From Corallium rubrum (taxonomy: Eukaryota; Cnidaria; Anthozoa; Scleralcyonacea; Coralliidae): a stretch of 64,000 nt of DNA. The notes beneath the pieces are model-generated. The model was given only the letters and a program-made list of their open reading frames with translations. It did not search any database and was not told where the DNA came from. Below, piece after piece: positions 36,083 through 46,549 of the stretch. Where the stretch lies: NCBI GenBank assembly GCA_964035015.1, contig OZ035998.1, positions 22,711,479 through 22,775,478 on the forward strand. Direction: 5' to 3'. Position numbers and translations under genes: made by a program. The number at the start of each line of letters is the position of its first letter. Within the stretch, counting starts at the first letter, position 1.

Positions 36083-36308
36083 TCTCCTGGCATTACCACC
36101 TTATTATATATACAGAACTCGCGATCAAGCTCTCCGCAACGCCCTCCGTGGCTCAGTGGTCAGAGCATTGCACTAGAATCGCAAGGTCGTGGGTTCAATT
36201 CCTGCCGGAAGGCCTGTGTAGTTGCATTTTTCGCAACTGGTCCCGGTTTGGTCTTAAAATGTATATATTCTACACTCGAATTTTCCTTCACCCAAAATCC
36301 TTAGAACA
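36083..36308 (+). mobile_element. tRNA-derived SINE, unit 2
   Basis: This is a nearly identical tandem copy of unit 1, with A box at 36149-36166 and B box at 36192-36202. It begins with the same CTCCTGGCATTACCACC leader, so the repeat unit includes non-SINE flank. This points to a segmental tandem duplication of about 275 bp rather than two insertions. Confidence 0.8.

Positions 36309-36370
<62 letters not shown>
36309..36370. repeat. (TA)n microsatellite
   Basis: Perfect TA tract. Confidence 0.95.
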
Positions 36371-36377
<7 letters not shown>

Positions 36378-36503
36378 CCAGATTTTCGTCTCCATTGCTT
36401 TTTCTACACGCGTGTAAAATGGACTCCACGCGTGTCGAGATTAGCACCCTCACGGAGCTCCCGGCCTTCGGCCATACGCCCGGGCTCGGGGACTAAGGCA
36501 GAG

Positions 36504-36943
36504 CTAGATTACACATTTATACATCATAACTGCTTCTCTGAATAATAAGTGTTGCTTCACCGGAAGCCAATTTAATTCTCGTAATTTTGGTGAGATGTGT
36601 TCAAACTCTCTCGTGTTTGTCACTATTCTACACCCAAAATTTTGCACCAATTGCAACTTATTGATGTTTTTGAAAGAAATGTTTGACCAGGCAGTAGAGC
36701 AATAAAGAAGCTTGTTCATTACCAATGCTGAGACCAAGAGGGTTAGGGTTTCCTTATCAAAGCATTTGTTTATCCGGTTGATCTGCGTCAATTTAGCCAT
36801 GCATGAGGAGACCAAATTGGTGATATGGCAATCATACGTCAAATGAGTATCATTGTTACTTCCAAATCTTTAGCTGAGAAAACTGGGCTAATGGTTTCCC
36901 TTAGGAAACTTAGGTTCATATCTGAAGGAACACTTTGTGACAA
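36504..36943 (-). pseudogene. CR1-like LINE, C-terminal part of RT ORF (split)
   Basis: The minus-strand frame gives SAKDLG, HLTYDCHITNLVSSCMAKL, LVSALVMNKLLYCSTAWSN, LQLVQNFGCRIV and LNWLPVKQHLLFREAVMM, the thumb and post-RT region of a CR1-like LINE. Its upstream part lies at 41091-42850, beyond the 4.1-kb insertion. It is truncated after YKCVI near 36504. Confidence 0.85.
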
Positions 36944-38459
36944 TGGACCTTTCACCTTTTAGAAAAATCCGCAATGCATCATGGTAGAGTGGTAACGCTC
37001 ATCTGCCAAGCAAAATGGCGGGAGAGGAGCGGGCATTTTGTGTGGCAGAGGACTTTTGCTTTTTAAACGAATGTCATCAAATAAAATAGCAAAAAAACTT
37101 ATCTTTACGGTTAAGGAGGTTTTTACTCGGACTCTAAACTAGATATAAGGCAATCGCGGCGGTTTCTGTTGGAAATATTGACTCGGGTTGACTGGACAAA
37201 TAATGGCAGTTCGAAGATAAACATTCTAGAAGAAGCGTCTTAATGTACACTTGTAGGTGAGTAGACTTGGCTATGTAATCTCATAAGAATCTTTTGTTAT
37301 AGGACTAAGCGGCAACGCCTAGTTTACTTAGATCGCAAATATTTTGTGCATCGGAATGCATGTTGCGGACTTTTTCGTCTCCAGGGGCGGATTTAGTATA
37401 CATCAGATCAGTCACGCGACTGACGTAAAAACCACAAGAATAATAGTCTTCTAGAAAATGTTATGGTGCGACTGCTTAGTTGGCCTTCAGTGATCGCAGA
37501 GATTGGGTTTCAAATTCGCTTTAATCTTAGTTTGCGAGTCAGCAAACACTGGGCAAAGATGACCGGTGGTCAACGTTTGCTTTGAGAGTTTTGCTGGATC
37601 TGCACCATGGCAATCACTTTTTTGCTGGATTTTCCTCAACCCTGATTGGCTCTCGCGTTGATTTCAAGCGTTTTGCTGGATCTGGGCCATGGCAACCACT
37701 TTTTTGCTGGATTTGCCTCAAACAGCTTTGCCATTAGAATCCGGTGTCGAGCGGCGAATTTACAACGCCAACGGCGTTTGTTTTGCATGAGGGAAAATTT
37801 TGTTGTTGCTAGTCTTCCTTCATCAAAAGACTTTACTTTGTTAGTGCTATTGATGCGAGTAATTCGTTGAACTTCTTTCGGAAACCTCCTGTTGAATCTT
37901 TCAACATGAAAGTTTAAATCTTGTCGACAGCGTGAACAAGTTTATTATGAATATGATCGGATAGTTTGATGAATAAATTAAGTGGATCAAAATTCGCGTT
38001 TTCTGATTGGTTGAGCCTCAGGGTGGACCTCTGCGAAGACAGTGCTGTTTACTCAAGCGTCACATAAGCGTCGCTTGATTAGCTGGGATTGATCCACCCG
38101 ATTCCAAAGAATTGTAAACGTTCCCTTGAAATAAAATTTCTAAAAGTAGAGCATTGTCGAGAGTATTGCATTTGTTTATTCTCCTCAGTGCTCTCTTATA
38201 CGCTGTCCTTGCCACATAATTGACCACTGCAATTCTAATTTACCTGATGTCTTTAAAACATGATCGACGGACAAATAAGTCTCAAGTAATATATGCTTCC
38301 GGTATACATCACTTAACCCAAACTGCATTGAGCTATACAGACTATATATACTGTCTATATGACATATTTGACTTTATCGGTACACCGCGATTTACCGTGT
38401 GCCTTTTACCCGAATTATTTGATTTATGCGTGTCATGATAAACAAAAAGCATCCATCGT

Positions 38460-38806
38460 TAATGCTCTTCACTTCACCAAAGAGTAACACGACTCTTTTG
38501 GTGAATCGACTCTATATCAAGGAGTAAAAGTGACTCTTTGGGTGAATCGACTCTATCGAGGAGTAACGCGACTCCTTGTTCACCCCAGCAAAATGACTCC
38601 AGAAAGAGTCAGACGATCCCACCAGGAGTCCTATGATTCTAAGAGAGAGTGCAGAGACTCCGGAAAAGAATCGTTTTGACTCCACGTTAGGGTCAAAACA
38701 ACTCTTGGAGTAAAAATGACCACTTGAAATAGTGGAAACGACCCCCAGATTAAACGAGCCAAAGTGACTCCTTGGGTCAAAACGACTCTTTTGAATTTAC
38801 AGTGTA
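38460..38806. repeat. Array of degenerate GACTC/GAGTC modules
   Basis: At least fifteen copies of GACTC or GAGTC lie in short phrases such as CGACTCTTTTGG and AGGAGTAA. On the complementary strand the array ends in ACACTGTAAATTC, resembling the ACACTCTAAAAAC border of the array at 55.0 kb. Confidence 0.7.
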
Positions 38807-39780
38807 TGTGCGCTTAAATCAGTCAACAGGAGTGTTGTTTGTGGAAATTGTAAAAAAAGTGGATGCAGCAAAACATGTCGGTGATGTTGTTGCACTATTG
38901 CTTTAATTCTTGAGTATTATTTCTGTTGGCATTAACAGAAGTTCCTGATGATATCCAACCTGCACACAGCTTCTTTAACAATGGCATGTGCCAAGAAATT
39001 ATGTAACATATGAAGCAATGCTTTTGAGGATTTAAGATTTAATTTTGAGGCAGTCAGTTTCAGCTTTTATTCCTCATACCATTTTTTACAATCAGATTGG
39101 CTCCTGGCGTTCCTTTCAATTTTCAATGTTGTGTCATGTGTTGTACCTAAATTTTCTTCCACAAATCTTAAATTATTTTCATCTATACAGTATATGTTTG
39201 GTTACTAGTGTCTACTTTCAAATTTTCTAACATTTGTTCCTGAATACGAGTGTCATGTTGATAGCAGGTTATATCCTGCAATTCTGTGCATTTACTCTTG
39301 GATTAAAGATTGTTATGTAGTTTCTCAAATGAAATAGGTTTATAGTCATTTGATACCAACAATTTACTGAGGTAACTAGCTTTCCCTGTCTGTTCTAACC
39401 CATAAGTCAATTCCTCTATTCTGGCATGGCTGAATTCTCTTGCAAAATGTGGGGTAGGATTGTAGCTGACTGCATCTCTGCTTGGTATTTTATATTTTCT
39501 TCTTTTGTCACCCTTTTCATAGGAGGCCTTACCAAATCTTAAATCCTCAAAAGCATTGCTTCATATGTTGTATAATTTCTTGGCACATGCCATTGTTAAA
39601 GAAGCTGTGTGCAGGTTGGATATCATCAGGAACTTCTGTTAATGCCAACTGTAATAATACTCAAGAATTAAAGCAATAGTGCAGCAACGTCACCGACATG
39701 TTTGCTGCATCCACTTTTTCCAATTATTTTTTTACAATTTCCACAAACAACACTCCTGTTGACTGATTTAAGCGCACATA
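38806..39780. mobile_element. Nested foldback with 240-bp arms and a Cys-rich coding relic
   Basis: 38806-39041 and 39535-39780 are inverted copies (ATGTGCGCTTAAATCAGTCA, TCAACAGGAGTGTTGTTTGTG, TTAACAATGGCATGTGCCAA and complements). In the left arm, plus strand, a frame reads VCGNCKKSGCSKTCR, a cysteine-rich motif that looks like a fragment of a zinc-binding protein. Confidence 0.7.
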
Positions 39781-41090
39781 AATAAATAACTTTTACTCTT
39801 CATTGATGCATGGACTGTTGTTTTTGAATAACATACTGTACTTGGTCACCATCTATTTTTACTTCTGGTTCCACTTGAACTTGCTTCACATACCTACTGT
39901 ATCTTCGAAAAGCTGGTAAGTATAAACCTAATTTCTTGTGTTCTTAAGCACTGGTTGCACTGTCATCTGCCTGGGTTTCAGTTATAAAATGTTTTTGCAG
40001 CAGATCATGTGAAAAAAGTGGAAGTGACCTTAAACCCCTTGTCCATGACTTTGTGTCATGTAGCTGCAGTACTTTGTTGTTTTCTTCATTCATGGTTTGT
40101 GGTTTGGCTTCTGTTTATTTATTTAATATTTATTTATTTACTTATTTAACACTATATCTAACTATCCTAACTATTTATATAAATTTGTACAATTGTCATT
40201 TGAATTTTAGCCTGAGTAAATCTTGCTAGTAATTAAATTAATTATCTTTTTATAAAATTTATAAAAAAGCCTTTATAAACAATTATCAAACAACAATAAT
40301 AATTTAAAATTGTGCCAACTGCCTTGTCAGCTTGGAAAATCAACTTTTTATCTAAATGCTTATATTTAAAAAAAACCCCAACTAACCTATATTTAAAACC
40401 TACAGAAATTAGTGGTGTCAAAAAGCTTCTTCCACGGTTACAAAGAAATTCAGAAACAAAATACAGCAAGAATACCAAATTACAGTTTCTGTTCAAGTTA
40501 TAACGCTTTTGCAAAAGACCTGAGCTTTGCCGTTGACAAGGAAACCGGGTTTACTGGCGCCAAAACAAATTTAAAGGTCTTTCTCTTAGATAAATATTTA
40601 ACGAACGACTGTTGGTAATTAAGGACAAACTTGCTCGAGATTGCAGAGACGAAAAAGACCTCAACATTGCATTTCGATGCACAAAATATTTGCGATCTAA
40701 CTCATAAGTAAACTAGGCGTCGCCGCTTAGTCCTATAACAAAAGATTCTTATGAGATTACACAGCCAAGTCTACTCACCTACAATTGTACATTAAGACGT
40801 TTCTTCTAGAATGTTTATCTTCGAACTGCCATTATTTGTCCAGTCAACCCGAGTCAATATTTCCAACAGAAACCGCCGCGATTGCCTTATATCTAGTTTA
40901 GAGTCCGAGTAAAAACCTCCTTAACCGTAAAGATAAGTTTTTTTCTATTTTATTTGATGACATTCGTTTAAAAAGCAAAAGTCCTCTGCCACACAAAATG
41001 CCCGCTCCTCTCCCGCCATTTTGCTTGGCAGATGAGCGTTACCACTCTACCATGATGCATTGCGGTTTTTGCTAAAAGGGGAAAGGTCCA

Positions 41091-42850
41091 TTGCCGCGTT
41101 CCGATGAGCAGGTATTTGGTCTCCTTCAGTTAATAAGTAACTGATGTTCAGAACAATACTTTGCCACTTGGTAGAGGTCTTCCTGGAGGTGCTGTTTTGC
41201 ATGGTCCGCCTCTTTCACAAGGAAAAACAGGAACATTTTGGAATCATCAATATAAGATTCAAAAACGGCTGTGACGTGGGGCCAATGGCAGGTGGTTGAC
41301 ATAGATAATAACTAAACAAGAGTGGAGATAAAATAGCACCTTGTGGTACCGCATGAGTGATGTTGAGAGGTGACGAAACAGTTCAGCCAAATAGCCAATT
41401 CGAACAACTTGTGACCTTCCAGTCAGGTAGCTTTCAAGCCACTTCACTACACTAGGAGATGCGCTAATGCAACTCAGTTTATTAATCAGGATTGGATGGC
41501 TTGTGCTATTAAGTGCCCTTGGTAAGTCCAGCAGGATGAGTGCTACGGAAACGTAGAGGACATCAGTGAAGCATTGATGATATTTGTGAGTGGTGCAAGG
41601 ATAACCGGTAAGCAGTCCTTAATAATGCGCATGATGCTTAATTACTTTATCTCTTCCTGGAGCCTTGTTGGTAGGCATGGATGTCATGTTTTTAACATCA
41701 ATACAGGAGACAGGATTAAATTCGAACATCTCGGATTCATATAAAGAATATCTGGCAGATGCAGTAACGGATGGAATGTCAGAGTGAATATTGTTATCTT
41801 GCATTAATCGAGACGCTGCCGTTGCTGCATTTTCCCCGACAGTAGAAAAGAAGCGGTGGAACTCTTCCGCGACTATTTTTGGGTCTTTGCTGTACCACCG
41901 TGTCTTTTTCTTTGTATGCGACAGTACCTTTGATAATCTTCCACAAGGATCCTTATGCTCCCTTACTTCATCGCGGACATATTCTCTTTGTGCGTTAATA
42001 AGTGTACTTTTAACGGCATTACGAGCTGCTTTGTAGTTACGCCAATCGCGATTGTGGTGGTGTTTTCATAAAAAGGTCATGTAGTTGGCCTCTCGCAACC
42101 ATGAGTTATTTTATTTCAGGTGTCACAAAAGGACATGATCTGCCATGGACCTGTAGAGTCGTTATTGGGGCATGAGAGTCAAGGGTAGTTTGCAGCACTT
42201 CGTTGAGAATTTTAAGATTTTTGTCCACATCATTAACTGAGAAGATAGAAAGAAGACGTTCGGATTTAGACGCAAGATCAGCGGCAAACAAATCAGGGTC
42301 GTAATTCTTGTTACTACGAACTGTGATATAGGAGGGTAGTGGCTTGGTAGACTTTAAGTTGAGCGTGACATGAGGTCACGAGACTGAGGTCACTTCGGCC
42401 AACGCTTTAAATTCGAGGCCAGCTGTCTTAAGCATGTTACAATTTAGATCTCCGAGAATAATGATAGGTTTTCCCATGCTACGGGCTTGGATGTAAGAAG
42501 GCTTGAAGAAGTTTTCAAAACAATCAAGGGAACAATCTGGAGGGCGGTAAGAAACACAGACCAATAATGATTTGGATTTCTTGTATTGCAAGTTAATCCA
42601 TAGTTGGTGGAAACTTGTATCAGAGATCTGAGTAAGTTAATTAATTACTGATGATTTGATATTTTATCGTACATACACCCAGACACCACCTCCTTTCTAA
42701 TAAAAGCGGTCCAAGCGATGTAATTTATATCCCCCGATTTCTTCTTCCTTATTCCTTATTTGTTACTGTTGGTGTTGAGCCATGTCTCTGAAATGGTAAG
42801 GACATCTATTTTGTTTCTTTTAGTGAATTCTTTTAGCTATGCGACGAACA
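41091..42850 (-). pseudogene. CR1-like LINE, endonuclease and RT part (split)
   Basis: On the minus strand, ISETWLN and GGGVWVYV near 42690-42830, VSYRPPDCS and IIILGDLNCN at about 42440-42560 mark the AP endonuclease. SAVTASARYSLYESEMFEF-like sequence and NKAPGRDK near 41640-41780, then KWLESYLTGRSQVV, PQGAILSPLLFSYYL and a YIDDS box near 41260 mark RT. Frames break repeatedly. The next residues of RT continue in 36504-36943 across the 4.1-kb insertion. Confidence 0.8.
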
Positions 42851-42934
42851 AATTCTAGTAATTTATCCAACTGCTGGTCTGGCTGTTCAACGACTGTTTT
42901 CGGAAAAAATCGTGACTGTATTTCTTCTGATTTG

Positions 42935-43180
42935 CTTTTTACGTCGCATTACCGACGACGTTAATTCGAATTAAATTCGTATTCGTCTATTGTGCGACGT
43001 TTAGCGCAGGCCTAATATTGATGTGCCTACATCTCCACAAGTCAACAATTCTCCTCCAAAATCAAGATCATCGGCGAATTCGTTCAAAAAATACAAGATT
43101 ATAGAAAGAAACAGCACGAGATGGTTCATCAACCGCTTTTAAATGTACCTACGCCGGACCTGGAAACCGAGGTCACGATA
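42935..43180. repeat. MITE end plus flank, shared with 53370-53605
   Basis: TGTGCGACGTTTAGCGCAGG, ATGTGCCTACATCTCC, ACAGCACGAGATGGTTCATC and ACCTACGCCGGACCTG all recur as the reverse complement at 53370-53605. Confidence 0.75.
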
Positions 43181-43256
43181 TCAGGAATCACTATCACGAA
43201 TCACGATAAACCTTCCAATAATACTGTACTGCATCGCACACTATGTAGCCTACACC

Positions 43257-43332
43257 GCTGTACTTGACCACACTGACAATTTATTGATAGTTTGTTGACC
43301 ATTATATGCGATGCTCTAATTTATGCAGTGTG
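43257..43332. repeat. Short dispersed repeat
   Basis: CGCTGTACTT..CCACACTGACAATTTATT through GATGCTCTAATTTATGCAG matches 52927-53002 in direct orientation. Confidence 0.75.
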
Positions 43333-44399
43333 TGTGAATAGTATTCTATTTCACATGCAACAATATCGCATCGCTATTAAGGTATTGGTAGAAAATTCGC
43401 CTCCCCCTTTCTGTAGCTTTCCATGCTTCTGTACGCTACCAGGAGACCATTATTGGGCTCATATACCCCAATCCTTACATCCCAATTCTCACACCCCAAT
43501 TCTCATCCCTTAACACAGCTTCTACTGTTGAAGCCTTGTGCAAATTCACAGCAACTAATCATACTCAGTCACTATAAGTTGTGTTAACTCAATCATTGAT
43601 TTCGTCTTGTAATATAATACTTACTTTAAGGGATCGACAACGGACACCTAATTCCAAAACTAAACCCACATAAAAAGAGACTATAGATAGTTTTCACTTA
43701 CGTGATCGGTTGCCCCATTGGGGTGGTGAAACAATACAAAATATTTGAATAAGAAAGAGCTAATTCCCATACCGTACACCAATATGGCCGCCATTTCATT
43801 GTTTTGGTACACCAATATGGCCGCTGTGACGTCAGATGAAAACGAACTATTGGTTTTCTGTAAAGTTGGAGTAGACTGTACCGTTTGCTATTGCTAAACA
43901 CACTTTGGCATGGAGAAAATGATACATTACAGATAGAATGTGACGCTCAGTACCTAGCTCTGCGTGCCGAACACTTCCTAGGCTTAAACCTTACGCGCCA
44001 ATCGTTAATATTTTCTTATAGAAAGAAACCCGAAAGGCTGAGAAATTGTAGAGTGGTTCATTCAGTTGAAATATAGCCAACCGCGGTGATCGAGACGGTA
44101 TGCGGCAATGTTTTCGTCTGTAGGAAAACCCAGAAAAGTTGAAGACGGCAACTTCGGCGGAAACATCTTCTTAATCTGAACAAATATATGAACCGATTGT
44201 GGTTTAGGGTGATTAACCCACACTCTCTGATGAATGAGGATATAGTAAATTGGATAACAAACCGGTGGGAATGTCCGCAGTGACGCGTTCACATCATGTT
44301 GGCACATTGACGCGTTCACATCATGTTCACACCGCCACCGACATTGGGACTCTCCACAAAGTTCAGCCATGTGATGGACGTTTGACCTGCTTGAGCAGT
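43333..44399. other. Unassigned stretch with two 33-bp minisatellite units
   Basis: At 43775-43830 two units of the 19-kb minisatellite occur (ACCAATATGGCCGCCATTTC). At about 44280-44335 a 23-bp phrase (GACGCGTTCACATCATGTT) is repeated. No gene is supported. Confidence 0.4.
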
Positions 44400-44400
44400 T

Positions 44401-44595
44401 AAGCCTAGTTTACACGACAAGTTTTTGACAAGTTTTTCCTTGACAAATCTCCTTGTTGAAAAGCTGGAATGCCAGGTTTTCAAAAGGGAGACTTTTCAAG
44501 GAAAAACTTGCCATGTTTCCTCACACACACGGGCAAATAAAACTTGTCAAGTTGAAAATTGGCAAAGAAAAATTGCCCGTGTAAACTAGGCTTTA
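44401..44595. mobile_element. MITE with TTA-like borders
   Basis: AGCCTAGTTTACACG and CGTGTAAACTAGGCT form the TIRs. TTA lies on each side. The interior is an imperfect foldback (ACAAGTTTTT, CTTGTCAAG). Confidence 0.7.
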
Positions 44596-45017
44596 GTAAC
44601 TTCAGTTTATGAGCAAATGTAATATGATACGCCACGCCCATTCAAGGAAAACAATGTACAAGTTGACATAAGAAAATACAGAAGAAAATACATCGTATAA
44701 AGTAAGACAACAACAAAATCTATAATCAGAACAAGGAGAAAAAGGAGGAACCCACCTTCAGGACGTGGAGAAATGACAGTCCTGATCCAGTAAATTCGGT
44801 TTTCAGAACTACCAAGACTCCATGGCGGGAACTCCGCTTACCGTTAAAAACTATACGACGTAATAAAGAACACAGCAACGTTGCGTCATCTATTGTCAAA
44901 CCCAACGTATTATAAAACAATCAACATAGAACAAGACAGGCCCGTTAGCGCTGCATGTCATTGTAAACAACTTGGAAAACTTCGCCCATATTTCAGAATA
45001 TAACTGAATTGCATAGC
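44596..45017. other. Unassigned spacer
   Basis: No exon or repeat recognised. Confidence 0.3.
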
Positions 45018-46025
45018 ACAAACAACTGGCTTAATCTCGCCCTGGCAAAATCTTGCCGGTAGTCGATAAACCTCACGGGAAGAACATTTATGATCATCAC
45101 TCGAACCATCTGGTTGAGGAAGTCATTTCACAAACAACTGGCGAAATCTCGCCCTGGCAAAGTCTTGCCGGTAATCGATAAACCTCACGGGAGTAAACAT
45201 TTCTGATCATTCTCGAACCATCTGGTCGAGGAAGTGATTTCACAAACAACTGGCGAAATCTCGCCCTGGCAAAATCTTGCCGGCAATCGATAAACCTCTC
45301 GGGGAGAACGTCTGTGATCATCCCTCGAACCATCTGGTCAAGGAAGTCATTCCACAAACAACTGGCGAAATCTCACCCTGGCAAAACCTTTCCGGTAACC
45401 GATGAACCTCGTGTGAAAAACATTTGTGATCATCCCTCGAACCAACTGGTTAAGGAAGTCATCCCACAAACAGCTGACGAAATCTCGCCCTGGCAAATCT
45501 TGACTGGTGATCCATAAACCTCATGGGAATAACATATAGCTTATCATCCCCGCGGAACCACGGTAGAGGAAATCATTTTACAAACAACTGGCAAAACCTC
45601 GCCCATTGGCGCTGATCAATAGACTGAGCTCAATAAACAACACATGAAGAACAAACTTATGATAATCCTCGAACATAGTCAATCGAGATATGGTCTGGAA
45701 AGTCAGCTATAGTCCTTGGTTTATCTTTTTGTTCGCCTTTATGCATTTTTGTGCACGGTGCACGGTCACTGGACACATTGTATTTTAGTATAATGAACGA
45801 ATTGTCCAATAGCAACGTTTCAGTTCAATCACTCAACCGTGCTATTTAAATATCAATAAACATAAAACAAAGGTTGTGCACGGTGTAAGGTACGGTTCAA
45901 CATAAAATCACAGCTCATTATAGGAGCTTTGAAGTTTGCCGAGTTTCCAGACCATATCTCGATTGACTATGCCTCGAACCATGTCGCGGAGGAAATCATT
46001 TCACCAATACATGCACCAGTCTGCT
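45018..46025. repeat. 111-bp minisatellite interrupted by a MITE
   Basis: Six to seven units begin ACAAACAACTGGCGAAATCTC, contain GGCAAAATCTTGCCGG and end CTCGAACCA..GAGGAAGTCATTTC. A partial unit continues after the MITE at 45674-45971 (CCTCGAACCATGTCGCGGAG). Confidence 0.85.
45674..45971. mobile_element. MITE copy 3 of the 307-bp family, diverged
   Basis: The ends CATAGTCAATCGAGATATGG and complement are flanked by CCTCGAA on both sides (45667-45673, 45972-45978). The interior shares TATAATGAA, TCCAATAGCAACGTTTC, CAATCACTCAACCGT and TTTGAAGTTTGCCG with copies 1 and 2. The TIR differs from theirs, yet its two arms still match each other. Confidence 0.88.
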
Positions 46026-46333
46026 AAAAAATATCGGACTACCATAGTCAGTAAGCATCGATTTCGGTCAATCAGGTCGTGTGCCCGACAAGGTATTCTA
46101 GTTGTTAACAGGAAGAAGGGAAAGAAGATTAGAAAAATAGGCACACAATGTGTGCATGTGTCCACTGACGTCATTTGTCCCCCCCCCCCCCCCCCCCCCA
46201 TGAAAACAAGAATGGCCTAATTTTTACAACCACTGGTTTACATGCAGTAACACTACTTACTGTAGTACCAGTACTTATTGTGTGTTTTAAGAGTAACCGT
46301 AAATGTGCTTATGTAAACTGTTCTTCTCAATAC
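46026..46333. other. Spacer with poly-C
   Basis: A C-run lies at 46178-46199. No gene is supported. Confidence 0.35.
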
Positions 46334-46549
46334 TTCTGAACACGGTTAATAGAAGGGAGACTGGTTAGGCTAGCTGTACCACGTGACAAAACATGCTATT
46401 GATCACGGTTTATTTGTATCACGTGATGCGGAAAGGGGGTCATATTTCCGTCACTTTGGAAAGCTATTGTTGCGATCTTGAAAATCTGCGTCAGAAATCT
46501 TCCGTTCTGTGTCTTCTTTTTGTTCCTGTTGTTGTGGTATTGTCTTCAA

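Larger units (their letters stand above)
34524..36492 (-). mobile_element. Helitron-like element, full length with nested insertions
   Basis: The reverse-oriented 3' end (CTAGAAATACATAAATGCAAC) is at 34524, and the 5' end GGGCTCGGGGA is at 36492. Within it lie a palindrome (34733-34871), the block shared with 31430-31700 (GGTCTCAAAATCATT in complement, GGGCACTGGTGACTAGC in complement) and two tRNA-type SINE units (35808-36308). A (TA)n tract follows at 36309-36369. Confidence 0.6.
36944..41090. mobile_element. 4.1-kb element with 440-bp terminal inverted repeats
   Basis: 36944-37383 and 40647-41090 are inverted copies. They share the outer TGGACCTTTC, GCATCATGGTAGAGTGGTAA, GGCATTTTGTGTGGCAGAGG and TTGACTCGGGTTGACTGGAC, and the inner GGACTTTTTCGTCTC. 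The interior has no credible transposase. It contains a tandem duplication (TTTTGCTGGATCTG..CCATGGCAA at about 37586 and 37672), a GACTC-rich array (38460-38795) and a nested foldback (38806-39780). The insertion cuts a CR1-like LINE, and no target duplication beyond 2 bp can be argued. The superfamily is unknown. Confidence 0.8.

Noticed and set aside
35873..36202. Two functional tRNA genes
   Set aside because: Acceptor stems do not form, and both heads sit in repeated units with a common SINE tail.
46181..46199. Poly-C run as a functional element
   Set aside because: It lies just outside the P-element border and is a simple homopolymer prone to length error.
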